A stretch of 45,827 bases of DNA from positions 1 through 45,827 of the forward strand of contig JAFAKX010000251.1 in NCBI GenBank assembly GCA_019234945.1, written 5' to 3'. The translations under genes were made by a program, and so were the position numbers. Of the stretch, positions 33,529 through 42,905 are shown one piece after another. This stretch comes from Silvibacterium sp. Its GTDB lineage: Bacteria > Acidobacteriota > Terriglobia > Terriglobales > Acidobacteriaceae. Every line of letters starts with the position of its first letter. Positions within the stretch are counted from its first letter, which is position 1. The notes beneath the pieces were generated by a model, which saw only the letters and a list, made by a program, of their open reading frames with translations, searched no databases and was not told the origin of the DNA.

Positions 33529-33843
33529 ATGGTTAAACAATTCGCAGGCGCCTGTCTCATGACCCTGCTCGCAGCAGGAACGGCGAGCTTTGCCCAGGAT
33601 GCAGCGGCTACTTACAAAGCCAAGTGCCAGATGTGCCATGGCGCAACGGGCATGGCCGACACTCCGGCGGGCAAATCGACCAAGGCAAGGCCTTTCAACT
33701 CACCGGATGTAACGAAAATGTCTGATGATGATCTGATCAAAGTTATAACCGACGGTCATGCCAAAATGCCGGCTTACAAGGGCAAGCTGACGGATGCCCA
33801 GATTAAGGACCTGGTCGCCTACATCCACACTCTGCAGAAGTAG
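33529..33843 (+). CDS. Small monoheme class I cytochrome c (c6-like)
   Basis: 104 residues. A signal peptide (cleavage near SFA-QD) leads to a soluble periplasmic cytochrome with heme site CQMCH (Cys33, Cys36, His37). The likely distal ligand is Met80 in HAKMPAYKGKL. LTDAQIKDLVAYIHTLQK is the typical last helix. The AGGAGGAG ribosome site is strong. Between the barrel gene and the inner-membrane cytochrome gene, it is well placed to shuttle electrons through the periplasm between them. Confidence 0.93.
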   Translation: MVKQFAGACLMTLLAAGTASFAQDAAATYKAKCQMCHGATGMADTPAGKSTKARPFNSPDVTKMSDDDLIKVITDGHAKMPAYKGKLTDAQIKDLVAYIHTLQK

Positions 33844-33866
33844 TAAGCGAAAGAGACAGCCCAAGA

Positions 33867-35300
33867 ATGGCACAAACCGGGGGCATCAAAGAGCGCTGGA
33901 TTCAGCCGGGCGTTTTCCTTGCGAACAACGCAATCAGTCTTATTGGAGTGGGGCTTACCACGGCGTCGGCCCTGATTCTGATTGGGTTCTGGGTCATCGA
34001 TGTATTCGGCCGGGGCGGGTCACACAACCCCTACGTCGGTATCATCGTCGACTTGTGCCTGCCGGCGCTCTTTGTCCTTGGGCTGATCCTGATTCCTCTC
34101 GGCATCCTGCTGCGGCGGCGCAAGCTGAGGGTGGCGGGCCAGTTACCAACCGAGTATCCAAAAATCGAGCTGAGGAATCCTGTCTTCCGCGAAGCCCTCA
34201 TTTTCGTTGTCGTTGCCACATTTCTGAATTTTGTGATTGTCGGGACGGCCAGCTATCGCAGCGTCGCCTACATGGACACGCCGAACTTCTGCGGCCAGGC
34301 GTGCCACGTGATGGCGCCGGAGTTCGCCGCGTATCAGGTGTATCCGCACTCGCATGTGGCATGTACGGAATGCCATATTGCTAGCGGGATTCCCGGCTTT
34401 ATTGCCGCGAAGCTGAACGGAACAAAGCAGCTTATAGACCTGGTGCTTGACACCTATCCGCGACCGATCATGCAAGCGGGCAAAGTGCCTGCGGCAAGCA
34501 CCACGTGCGTTCATTGCCACAATCCGGGGAGATTTGTTGGCGACAAGCTTGTCGTGACCACAGCGTACGGAGACGATGAGAACAATCCGGCGACCAAGTC
34601 ACTAGTGCTGCTGCATGTTGGTGGCAAGGACATGGCGGGGCATCTGAGCGGGATCCACGGCGCTCACATGGGACGTATCGAATACATCGCTACTGACAAC
34701 ACGAATCAGACGATCCCGTGGGTGGCTAAGGTGAATGACGATGGATCCACCACTGAGTTCGTTTCGTCGGACGCGAAGCAGCCGGTGAATGGCGCAAAAC
34801 GCGTGATGGATTGCATCGACTGCCACAACCGGGCCGCGCACTCGTTCGATACGCCGGAAAAATCGCTGAATAAGGCGATGCTGCGGGGGCTGGTGGATCC
34901 TTCTCTGCCCTTCGCGCACAAGGAAGGCCTGGCCCTCATCAAGGCCGAGTACGCATCACAGGCTGAGGCGGATTCAAAGATCGTCTCGGGATTTCAGGAC
35001 TTCTACAGGACACAACATGCTGACGTGTGGAACCAGAAGCAGTCGCAGATTGAGCGATCGGCGAAGGCCCTGAGCGCGATCTACGACGTGAACGTCTTTC
35101 CCAACATGAAGCTCACGTGGGGCACGCATCCCAACAACCTCGACCATAACGACTATCCGGGATGCTTCCGCTGCCACGATGGAAACCATAACACGAAAGA
35201 CGGCAGCAAGAGCATCAACAACGACTGCTCCGTATGCCACAATCTGCTGGCCACGGACGAAGCAAATCCCAAGCAGCTTGCCGACCTGGGATTGCAGTAA
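33867..35300 (+). CDS. NapC/NirT-type inner-membrane multiheme cytochrome (ImcH-like)
   Basis: 477 residues with three hydrophobic segments near 20-45, 57-82 and 108-128, then a periplasmic heme domain. Five normal CxxCH sites start at Cys166, 214, 316, 433 and 454. A sixth is CGQACH (Cys142, Cys146, His147), with three residues between the cysteines, in TPNFCGQACHVMAPEF. This CxxxCH form also occurs, to my recollection, in related Geobacter and Anaeromyxobacter proteins. NapC/NirT proteins oxidise membrane quinol. ImcH in Geobacter feeds electrons to extracellular acceptors of higher potential. Here it is the presumed entry point of the conduit encoded just upstream. Confidence 0.9.
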   Translation: MAQTGGIKERWIQPGVFLANNAISLIGVGLTTASALILIGFWVIDVFGRGGSHNPYVGIIVDLCLPALFVLGLILIPLGILLRRRKLRVAGQLPTEYPKIELRNPVFREALIFVVVATFLNFVIVGTASYRSVAYMDTPNFCGQACHVMAPEFAAYQVYPHSHVACTECHIASGIPGFIAAKLNGTKQLIDLVLDTYPRPIMQAGKVPAASTTCVHCHNPGRFVGDKLVVTTAYGDDENNPATKSLVLLHVGGKDMAGHLSGIHGAHMGRIEYIATDNTNQTIPWVAKVNDDGSTTEFVSSDAKQPVNGAKRVMDCIDCHNRAAHSFDTPEKSLNKAMLRGLVDPSLPFAHKEGLALIKAEYASQAEADSKIVSGFQDFYRTQHADVWNQKQSQIERSAKALSAIYDVNVFPNMKLTWGTHPNNLDHNDYPGCFRCHDGNHNTKDGSKSINNDCSVCHNLLATDEANPKQLADLGLQ

Positions 35301-35369
35301 ACCTTCAATCCTATAGAAAAGACGGCCCTTTCATTGAAATCGGGTGGTGAAACGCGAAGCTTGCATCCA

Positions 35370-35385
35370 TTCACATTCCGTTCAC
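35370..35385. promoter_or_regulatory. Phased direct repeat TTCAC upstream of phosphoketolase
   Basis: TTCACATTCCG and TTCACGATTCG are adjacent 11-base units, one helical turn apart, nine of eleven bases the same. Such phasing is common for OmpR/PhoB-type activators. They abut the CRP/FNR-like site. Confidence 0.35.
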
Positions 35386-35390
35386 GATTC

Positions 35391-35406
35391 GGTGACACCA
35401 GTCACT
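35391..35406. promoter_or_regulatory. CRP/FNR-superfamily-like operator of the phosphoketolase-glycogen operon
   Basis: GGTGA-CACCAG-TCACT contains GTGAC-ACCA-GTCAC, the same half-sites and spacing as the dyad before the cytochrome operon. It is about 120 bases upstream of the phosphoketolase ATG. Confidence 0.6.
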
Positions 35407-35413
35407 TACAGTA

Positions 35414-35476
35414 GCGCCTGGCGCAAGCAGGTTGTCAGCTGAGCGCTGGACGCTGTCACTTCTGACAGACGACAAC
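35414..35476. promoter_or_regulatory. Cluster of dyads in the phosphoketolase upstream region
   Basis: In order: GCGCC-T-GGCGC (35414-35424); TCAGCTGA (35435-35442); CTGTCA-CTTC-TGACAG (35453-35468). The last is nested in an outer repeat, GTTGTC (35431-35436) with GACAAC (35471-35476). They may be protein sites or alternative hairpins in the transcript, depending on where transcription begins. Confidence 0.4.
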
Positions 35477-35525
35477 AGCATGGCTCGATTCTAGACTCTC
35501 TCTGACCTTATGAAGGAGTGTGATT

Positions 35526-37961
35526 ATGGCGACCACATTGGCTCCAGAAAAAATTCACGATGACATCACGGCTTACGGCGCGGCCAGGTCGACAGTGCAG
35601 GGCACGCCCTTGAGCGATGAAGAACTACGCAAAACCGACGCCTACTGGCGCGCGTGTACCTACATGATGCTGGGGATGATCTATCTGCAGGACAATCCTC
35701 TTCTGAAAGAGCCACTGAAGCCGGAGCACATCAAGAATCGGCTTTTGGGACATTGGGGATCGAGCCCGGGTCTTGCGTTCACGTACATCCATCTGAACCG
35801 GCTCATCAAGAAGTACGACCTGGACATGATCTTTCTCGCCGGCCCGGGCCACGGAGCGCCCGGCGTGCTCGCGCCTGTGTATCTCGAGGGCACTTATTCG
35901 GAGATTTACACCGACAAGTGCGAAGACGAAGAAGGGATGCGCGCGTTTTTCAAGCAATTTTCGTTCCCGGGTGGGGTCGGGAGCCACTGCACGCCGGAGA
36001 CTCCCGGGTCGATCCATGAAGGCGGTGAGCTGGGCTATGTGCTTTCCCATGCGTGCGGCGCCGCGTTCGACAATCCGAACCTGATTGTTGCGGCGGTTGT
36101 CGGCGATGGCGAGTCCGAAACGGGGCCGCTGGCGACGTCCTGGCACATCAATAAGTTCCTGAATCCGATTCGCGACGGCGCGGTGCTGCCAATTTTTCAC
36201 CTCAACGGTTACAAAATCAACAATCCAACACTGCTGGCACGCATACCGCATAAAGAGCTGGAGGACCTACTCCGCGGTTATGGATGGACGCCATATTTCG
36301 TCGAAGGCTCCGACCACGCGAGTATGCACCAGGCGATGGCGGTGACGACGGAACACTGCGTCAATGAAATCAGAAAATCACAACAGGCGGCGCGCGAGAC
36401 GGGCGTTGCCACGCGCGTGCATTGGCCGATGATCGTGCTGCGGAGTCCGAAGGGTTGGACTGCTCCGAGACAACTGGATGGGCACTATGTTGAAGGATTC
36501 TGGCGCGCGCACCAGGTGCCGATGGCCGACGTGAAGACGAATCCGCATCGGTTACAGGAGCTCGAGGATTGGATGCGGTCGTACAAGCCGGAAAAGCTAT
36601 TCAATGCTAATGGAACCCTTATTGAAGAATTGAGGGAGCTCGCTCCCAAGGGCACTCGGCGCATGGGATCGAATCCTCATGCGAATGGCGGCGGACTGAA
36701 GCGGGCACTGCGGATGCCTGATTTCCGCGACTATGCCTGCAAGTTTGAGAAGCCCGGAACCATTGAGGTGGAGAACGCGAAGCCGCTTGGAACCTTCCTC
36801 CGCGACGTGATGAAGCTGAACATGAAGAACTTCCGCGTCTTCGGACCCGATGAAAACACATCGAACAAGCTGAGCGACATTTATGAGGTAAGCAAGAAGC
36901 TCTGGCTTTCCGAATACTTTGAGGAGGATATGGACGGCGGCGAACTGAGCCCCAATGGACGGGTCGTGGAGATGCTGAGCGAGCACACGATGGAGGGCAT
37001 GCTCGAAGGTTATCTGCTGACGGGCCGCCACGGGTTCTTCTCGTCGTATGAGGCGTTCATTCATGTGATCGACTCGATGTTCAACCAGCATGCGAAGTGG
37101 CTGGAGATATGCAACCACCTGTCGTGGCGAAAAAAGATTGCGTCGCTGAACATATTCGTAACGTCGACGGTCTGGAGGCAGGATCACAATGGCTTTACCC
37201 ACCAGGATCCGGGCTTTCTGGATGTGGTGGTCAACAAGAGCGCGGCTGTCACGCGCATCTACATGCCGCCTGATGTGAATTCCCTGCTCTCGGTCGCCGA
37301 TCATTGCCTGCGAAGCGAGCAGTACATCAACGTCATCGTCTGCGACAAGCAGATGCACCTGCAGTACATGGACATGGATGCAGCGATTGTCCACTGCACC
37401 AAGGGAATCGGCATGTGGGACCCGGCGTGCAACGATCAGGGCGTCGAGCCGGACGTGGTGATGGCTTCAGCCGGCGACATTCCCACGCAGGAGACGCTCG
37501 CAGCCATCTGCATGCTGCGTGAGGCGTTTCCCGACCTGAAGATACGCTACATAAATGTCATAGACCTGTTCAAACTGCAGCCGAGCACCGAGCATCCTCA
37601 TGGGTTGACGGACCGGGACTTCAATTCTCTCTTTACAGTCGACAAGCCGATCATCTTCAACTTCCATGGGTATCCGTGGCTGGTTCACCGGCTGACCTAT
37701 GCTCGTGACAATCACAACAACATGCACGTGCGTGGATACAAGGAGAAAGGCAACATCAATACGCCACTGGAGCTTGCGATTGAGAACGAGATCGATCGCT
37801 TCAGCCTGGCGATGGATGTGATCAAGCGCGTGCCGAAGCTGCAGAAGATCGGCGGTCATGCCAGGGAGAAATTCCTGAACGAGCAGATTGAGTGCCGCAA
37901 CTATGCGTTCCAGCATGGAATCGACAGGCCTGATGTCAGGGACTGGCGTTGGCCTTACTAG
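35526..37961 (+). CDS. xfp: Xylulose-5-phosphate/fructose-6-phosphate phosphoketolase
   Basis: 811 residues. A ThDP enzyme that splits xylulose 5-phosphate or fructose 6-phosphate with phosphate, giving acetyl phosphate plus glyceraldehyde 3-phosphate or erythrose 4-phosphate. [40 protein letters not shown] and the ThDP motif [16 protein letters not shown] are family-specific. HPWLVHRL-like [16 protein letters not shown] lies near the end, and DWRWPY is close to the usual C-terminus. The ATG at 35526 is seven bases after AAGGAG, so the GTG at 35520 is rejected. First gene of an operon with glgP and glgX; no acetate kinase gene is adjacent. Confidence 0.96.
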   Translation: MATTLAPEKIHDDITAYGAARSTVQGTPLSDEELRKTDAYWRACTYMMLGMIYLQDNPLLKEPLKPEHIKNRLLGHWGSSPGLAFTYIHLNRLIKKYDLDMIFLAGPGHGAPGVLAPVYLEGTYSEIYTDKCEDEEGMRAFFKQFSFPGGVGSHCTPETPGSIHEGGELGYVLSHACGAAFDNPNLIVAAVVGDGESETGPLATSWHINKFLNPIRDGAVLPIFHLNGYKINNPTLLARIPHKELEDLLRGYGWTPYFVEGSDHASMHQAMAVTTEHCVNEIRKSQQAARETGVATRVHWPMIVLRSPKGWTAPRQLDGHYVEGFWRAHQVPMADVKTNPHRLQELEDWMRSYKPEKLFNANGTLIEELRELAPKGTRRMGSNPHANGGGLKRALRMPDFRDYACKFEKPGTIEVENAKPLGTFLRDVMKLNMKNFRVFGPDENTSNKLSDIYEVSKKLWLSEYFEEDMDGGELSPNGRVVEMLSEHTMEGMLEGYLLTGRHGFFSSYEAFIHVIDSMFNQHAKWLEICNHLSWRKKIASLNIFVTSTVWRQDHNGFTHQDPGFLDVVVNKSAAVTRIYMPPDVNSLLSVADHCLRSEQYINVIVCDKQMHLQYMDMDAAIVHCTKGIGMWDPACNDQGVEPDVVMASAGDIPTQETLAAICMLREAFPDLKIRYINVIDLFKLQPSTEHPHGLTDRDFNSLFTVDKPIIFNFHGYPWLVHRLTYARDNHNNMHVRGYKEKGNINTPLELAIENEIDRFSLAMDVIKRVPKLQKIGGHAREKFLNEQIECRNYAFQHGIDRPDVRDWRWPY

Positions 37962-37993
37962 TCACGCCCGACAAGCCGAAAGGAAATGAGGCG

Positions 37994-40504
37994 ATGAGTA
38001 CTGAGATTGTTGCAACTGAGGCGAAGACAACCACGATCGATACAGCGCAGCTGCTGAAGCAGTATGGTTGCGGGCCGATAAAGTTCTCGAGCAATGATGG
38101 CCTTTACGAGCGGCATCTTCAGTTCGATAACGTCATTGACGAGAGCGAAGTCAACGCGCGCGAACAGTTCGAGGCCGGGGCTCATGCAATCCGCGATGTG
38201 CTTTCGCAGCGCTGGGTGGCGACCGAAAGGACCTACGACCAGCAGAACGCCAAGAGGGTCTACTACCTCTCGATGGAGTTTCTGCTCGGACGCTCGCTGT
38301 CAAATAACTTCACGAATATGCTGGTCACCCCTGAGATTTCGCGGATGGCGCAGGAGAACGGCATCGACCTGTTTCCCTTACTGGAGCAGGAACCCGATGC
38401 CGGGCTCGGCAATGGCGGACTCGGTCGCCTGGCGGCTTGTTTCCTGGATTCGATGGCCACGATGCAGCTTCCGGCGATGGGTTATGGGCTGCGATACGAG
38501 TACGGCATCTTCAAACAGGTCATCGAGGGCGGATGGCAGAAAGAGCAGCCGGACAACTGGCTCCGCCGCCCGGATCCCTGGGAAGTGATTCGCCCGTATG
38601 ACCAGGTGGAAATCAAACTGAACTGTACATTCCAACTGCACGAGGGGACCCTGCAACCGCTACGGGGCATGCCCTCCACCCTGTATGGCATACCGTTCGA
38701 TCGTCCGGTAGTCGGCTACGGTGGAAAGACAGTGAATACGCTGCGGCTCTGGGCGGCGGCAAGTCCGGACTATTTCGACTTTCAGAAGTTCAGCAGCGGT
38801 GACTTTGTCGGAGCGCTGGCGGAGAGCCTCGCGGCCGAATCGCTTACGCGCGTGCTTTATCCAGATGACAGTACAAGCATGGGCCGGGGGCTGCGCCTGG
38901 TCCAGCAATATTTCCTTGTGGCGTGTTCGCTGAAAGACCTGGTACGCCGCTTCCGCCGTTCCAACACAGATTGGAACACCCTGCCTGACAAGGTGGCGAT
39001 CCAGTTGAATGATACGCATCCCACACTGTCGGTTCCGGAACTGATGCGCATTCTGCTGGACGAGGCGCATCTTGGCTGGGACCAGGCGTGGGACATCACG
39101 CAGCGAACACTGGCTTACACGAACCATACGCTGCTGCCCGAGGCTCTGGAGAAGTGGCCGGTCGACTGGTTCGAGGCCATGATGCCAAGGCAACTCGAGA
39201 TTATCTACGAGATCAACCGGCGCCTCCTGAGGACAGTCAGAGATCGGTACCCCGGAGACGAGGGTCGCGCAGAGCGTGTGAGTCTGATCGAAGAGAAGCC
39301 CGAACGGAAAGTCCGGATGGCAAACTTGGCGATTGTGGGGTCGCACAGCACGAACGGGGTGGCGGCCATCCACAGCGAACTGCTGCGGAAGATGACGGTC
39401 AAGGACCTGGCAGAGCTGTTTCCGGAGCGCTTCAATAACAAGACGAATGGCGTGACGCCGAGGCGCTGGCTGTTGTTGTGTAATCCGGTGCTGTCAAACG
39501 TCATCACGGATACGATCGGGGATGACTGGGTGACGGACCTGAGCGAGTTGAAGAAGCTCGTTCGGCTTGCCGACGACCGTGGGTTCCATGCGTCATTCCT
39601 GAAGGCGAAGCGCGAAGCCAAGGTGAAGTTTTCCAATTGGTTAAAAGCGACTACAGGGCAGGAGGTGGATCCCGACACCATTATCGACTGCCAGGTGAAG
39701 AGAATCCACGAGTACAAGCGGCAATTGCTGAATGCGCTGCGGGTGGTTGTACTGTACAACCGTCTGCGGGAGAATCCGAACCTGGAGATGGCGCCGCGCA
39801 CGTTCATCTTTGCGGGCAAGGCGGCGCCGGCGTATCGGCTGGCGAAACTGATCATCAAGTTCATCAACAATCTGGCGGGGACGATCGATGGTGATCCGGC
39901 GGTCAAGGGGCGCATCAAAGTGTTGTTCCTGCCTGAGTATTGCGTCACGCAGGCCGAGCGGCTGATTCCGGCGTCGGATGTGTCGAACCAGATTTCGACG
40001 GCCGGATACGAGGCGAGCGGCACAAGCAACATGAAGTTCATGATGAATGGCGCGCTCACGATCGGCACCAGAGACGGCGCAACGATCGAGATGGCCGAAG
40101 AGGCGGGCGAGGAAAACTTCTTCCTGTTCGGTCTGACAACGGAGCAGGTGGCAAACAGCCGGGGCTGGTACAACCCGTGGTGGCATTATCACAACGAACC
40201 GGAAACGCGTGCGGCACTGGACATGATCTTCTCGGATTATTTCAGCCGGAATGAGCCGGGAGTGTTCGATCCGCTGCGCGAAACGCTGCTACTGAAGGGC
40301 GACTACTACATGCATCTGGCCGATCTCACGTCGTATCTGAATGCGGACCAGCAACTGCGAGATCTATACGCCGACCGCAATGGGTGGGCCAGGAAAGCCA
40401 TTCTGAATATTGCAAACTCCGGCAAATTTTCGAGCGACCGCACGATTGCGCAGTATGCCTCAGAGATCTGGGACGCGAAGCCGTGCCCGGTATTTTGCGG
40501 CTGA
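37994..40504 (+). CDS. glgP: Glycogen/alpha-glucan phosphorylase
   Basis: 836 residues. It releases glucose 1-phosphate from glycogen with phosphate. The PLP-binding lysine is Lys681 in GTSNMKFMMNGALTIGT. Other family boxes are YYLSMEFLLGRSLSNNF, GNGGLGRLAACFLDSMATM, QLNDTHPTLSVPELMRIL and VKRIHEYKRQLLNAL. Length is normal for the bacterial/eukaryotic GT35 group. The ATG at 37994 is preceded by AGGAAATGAGG and lies 32 bases after the phosphoketolase stop, so co-transcription is expected. No regulatory N-terminal phosphorylation or AMP site can be inferred. Confidence 0.96.
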   Translation: MSTEIVATEAKTTTIDTAQLLKQYGCGPIKFSSNDGLYERHLQFDNVIDESEVNAREQFEAGAHAIRDVLSQRWVATERTYDQQNAKRVYYLSMEFLLGRSLSNNFTNMLVTPEISRMAQENGIDLFPLLEQEPDAGLGNGGLGRLAACFLDSMATMQLPAMGYGLRYEYGIFKQVIEGGWQKEQPDNWLRRPDPWEVIRPYDQVEIKLNCTFQLHEGTLQPLRGMPSTLYGIPFDRPVVGYGGKTVNTLRLWAAASPDYFDFQKFSSGDFVGALAESLAAESLTRVLYPDDSTSMGRGLRLVQQYFLVACSLKDLVRRFRRSNTDWNTLPDKVAIQLNDTHPTLSVPELMRILLDEAHLGWDQAWDITQRTLAYTNHTLLPEALEKWPVDWFEAMMPRQLEIIYEINRRLLRTVRDRYPGDEGRAERVSLIEEKPERKVRMANLAIVGSHSTNGVAAIHSELLRKMTVKDLAELFPERFNNKTNGVTPRRWLLLCNPVLSNVITDTIGDDWVTDLSELKKLVRLADDRGFHASFLKAKREAKVKFSNWLKATTGQEVDPDTIIDCQVKRIHEYKRQLLNALRVVVLYNRLRENPNLEMAPRTFIFAGKAAPAYRLAKLIIKFINNLAGTIDGDPAVKGRIKVLFLPEYCVTQAERLIPASDVSNQISTAGYEASGTSNMKFMMNGALTIGTRDGATIEMAEEAGEENFFLFGLTTEQVANSRGWYNPWWHYHNEPETRAALDMIFSDYFSRNEPGVFDPLRETLLLKGDYYMHLADLTSYLNADQQLRDLYADRNGWARKAILNIANSGKFSSDRTIAQYASEIWDAKPCPVFCG

Positions 40505-40534
40505 TGCTGCACGGCCGGACGGGAAAGAGGCGCA

Positions 40535-42679
40535 ATGGGGGTAGCGCGGGTAAGTCCGGAACAGCAGGTTGATGGAGCCGGTTACAGCAAGGACGGCACT
40601 CGCGGCAGAAGCTCCCCCCTTGGCGCAACGCCAACGCAGAACGGCGTAAACTTCAGTGTTTATGCGCGTGATGCGACTGGCGTGGACCTCGTGTTGTTCG
40701 ATCGCGAAGATGACGCGCAGCCGGCGCGCGTCATTTCGCTCGATCCTTTCGCAAACCGCACCTATCACTACTGGCATGTCTTCGCTCCAAACGTAAAGGC
40801 CGAACAGCTTTACGGATATCGTGTGCGTGGGCCGTTCGATCCGGAGCGCGGTCTGCGCTTCGATGAGTCGAAGCTTCTGATTGATCCTTACGGGCGCGGT
40901 GTTACTGTTCCCCTCAACTACTCGCGCGAAACGGCGAAGGGTACCGACAATGCCGCGACCGCGATGAAGAGCGTCGTGGTCGATACCAGCGCGTACGACT
41001 GGGAAGGCGACGCACCTCTGTGCCTGCCGCCGGGGCGGACGATCATCTACGAAATGCATGTGAAGGGGTTTACGCAGAATCCCAACTCCGGTATTTCGGA
41101 GCAGACGCGCGGTACCTACCTGGGATTGATCGAGAAAATTCCCTATCTCAAGGATCTCGGTGTAACAGCCGTTGAGCTTCTTCCCGTATTTCAGTTCGAT
41201 GCGTTGGATTCCCCGCCGGGCCGGGTGAACTACTGGGGCTATGCTCCGGTCTCGTTCTTCGCGCCGCACCAGGGTTACAGTTCGGGGGCTTACAGTTCAC
41301 GCCGGAATCTCCTCGCACCGGTGAATGAATTTCGCGACATGGTGAAGGCGCTGCACCGGGCGGGCATTGAAGTCATCCTTGATGTGGTGTTCAACCATAC
41401 GGCGGAGGGGGACCAGAACGGACCTACATTCTGCTATCGCGGCTTCGATAACTGCGCTTATTACGTTCTGGAGCCGAACCGGGCGTGCTACTCAAACTAC
41501 AGCGGCACAGGAAACACGCTGAACGCCAACCATCCCATCGTCCGGCGGATGATCGTGGACAGCCTTCGATACTGGGTGGAAGAGATGCATGTAGATGGGT
41601 TCCGCTTCGACCTTGCCTCGATTCTGGCGCGTGATTCGACCGGCAACGTGCTGGCGAACCCGCCGGTGCTGTGGGATATCGAGTCGGACCCATCGCTGGC
41701 CGGAACGAAGATGATCGCGGAGGCGTGGGACGCAGCCGGTCTCTACCAGGTCGGCAGCTTTATCGGCGACAGTTGGAGGGAGTGGAACGGGCGGTTCCGG
41801 GACGACGTGCGCAGCTTTATGCGCGGGGAGGATTGCTCGGTGCGAAATTTTGCCGACCGTTTCCTCGGGAGTTGGCAGATCTATCGGCGTAAGGAGCGCG
41901 AGGCGGAGCAGAGCGTGAATTTCGTCACCTGCCACGACGGATTTACGCTGAACGACCTGGTTTCCTACAACCAGAAGCACAACGAGGCGAACGGCGAGAA
42001 CAATCGCGACGGCGGAGATGACAACCGCAGCTGGAACTGCGGGGTCGAGGGACCAACGGACGATCCTGCAATCGAGGAATTGCGAAACCGGCAGGTGAAG
42101 AACTTCATGACGGTGACGCTCATGTCGCTGGGCATGCCCATGTTCCTGATGGGCGACGAAGTGCGGAGAACGCAGTTTGGAAACAATAACGCCTACTGCC
42201 AGGATTCGGAGCTGAACTGGTTCGACTGGTCTCTGGTCGAGAAGCACAGAGATATCCATCGCTTTGTGAAGCTGCTGATCGCGAGACGGCATCTGCGCGA
42301 TTCGGAGGGCGAGTGGCGGGGTCTAAGCCTGAACAAGCTGCTGGCTCAGGCGGTGGCGGGGTGGCATGGGATCAAGCAGCATCAGGCGGACTGGAGCGAT
42401 CACTCCCACAGCCTGGCCTTCAGCGCGGACATAAAGCCGGAAGGCATTCTCTGCCATTTCATCTTCAATGCGTACTGGGAGCCGCTGACGTTCGAGTTGC
42501 CCTCTGTCCAGAACGGCGAGCGATGGAGGCGGTGGATCGATACTTCTCTGCCTTCTCCGCAGGACATCGCGCCCTGGAAGGATGCGCCTGAGATAGCGGG
42601 TCAGGCATATCAAGCGGGGCCGCGCTCGGTGGTCGTTCTCTGGGCACCGAGTGCGGAGAATACCGCAAAGTCTGCGTGA
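40535..42679 (+). CDS. glgX: Glycogen debranching enzyme GlgX (GH13)
   Basis: 714 residues. An N-terminal carbohydrate-binding module (GATPTQNGVNFSVYARDA) precedes a GH13 barrel. The catalytic set is the nucleophile Asp359 in VDGFRFDLAS, the acid/base Glu396 in AEAWDA and Asp468 in TCHDGF. VNYWGYAPVSFFAPHQGY and ILDVVFNHTAEGD are also typical of GlgX/isoamylase-type enzymes. It hydrolyses the alpha-1,6 branch stubs left by GlgP. The ribosome site is GAAAGAGG and the gap to glgP is 30 bases. Confidence 0.95.
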   Translation: MGVARVSPEQQVDGAGYSKDGTRGRSSPLGATPTQNGVNFSVYARDATGVDLVLFDREDDAQPARVISLDPFANRTYHYWHVFAPNVKAEQLYGYRVRGPFDPERGLRFDESKLLIDPYGRGVTVPLNYSRETAKGTDNAATAMKSVVVDTSAYDWEGDAPLCLPPGRTIIYEMHVKGFTQNPNSGISEQTRGTYLGLIEKIPYLKDLGVTAVELLPVFQFDALDSPPGRVNYWGYAPVSFFAPHQGYSSGAYSSRRNLLAPVNEFRDMVKALHRAGIEVILDVVFNHTAEGDQNGPTFCYRGFDNCAYYVLEPNRACYSNYSGTGNTLNANHPIVRRMIVDSLRYWVEEMHVDGFRFDLASILARDSTGNVLANPPVLWDIESDPSLAGTKMIAEAWDAAGLYQVGSFIGDSWREWNGRFRDDVRSFMRGEDCSVRNFADRFLGSWQIYRRKEREAEQSVNFVTCHDGFTLNDLVSYNQKHNEANGENNRDGGDDNRSWNCGVEGPTDDPAIEELRNRQVKNFMTVTLMSLGMPMFLMGDEVRRTQFGNNNAYCQDSELNWFDWSLVEKHRDIHRFVKLLIARRHLRDSEGEWRGLSLNKLLAQAVAGWHGIKQHQADWSDHSHSLAFSADIKPEGILCHFIFNAYWEPLTFELPSVQNGERWRRWIDTSLPSPQDIAPWKDAPEIAGQAYQAGPRSVVVLWAPSAENTAKSA

Positions 42680-42747
42680 CGAGCGCGTTCTGCCGGACTA
42701 CGCCGGGAGCCCGGTAGCCATCGTTTGCCAAATCAAAGCAGGACCGG

Positions 42748-42769
42748 GAACTGTCAGTTCTGCCAGTTC
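42748..42769. promoter_or_regulatory. GAACTG-T-CAGTTC dyad plus extra CAGTTC half-site upstream of RND operon
   Basis: A perfect 13-base dyad (42748-42760) is followed after three bases by another CAGTTC, so TGTCAGTTC and TGCCAGTTC are also direct repeats. It lies about 140 bases before the adaptor gene and could be the operator of an unlinked repressor. Confidence 0.4.
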
Positions 42770-42905
42770 TATTGCGCAGCGGTGGCGGCGTAACGTAACG
42801 GCACTGGACTGTTTTTGCCATTCGTTCCGGTAGTTGTTCGATCTGAAGGTTTTTCCCTTGTTTTGAGGCCGGATCCAAGCGGTGCGATGGGCGAGGAGCG
42901 AGTCA

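Noticed and set aside
35520-35525. GTG start for phosphoketolase
   Set aside because: It would lie one base after the AAGGAG site; the ATG at 35526 has normal spacing.
36597-37394. 265-residue minus-strand frame inside phosphoketolase
   Set aside because: Antisense shadow of a highly conserved enzyme.
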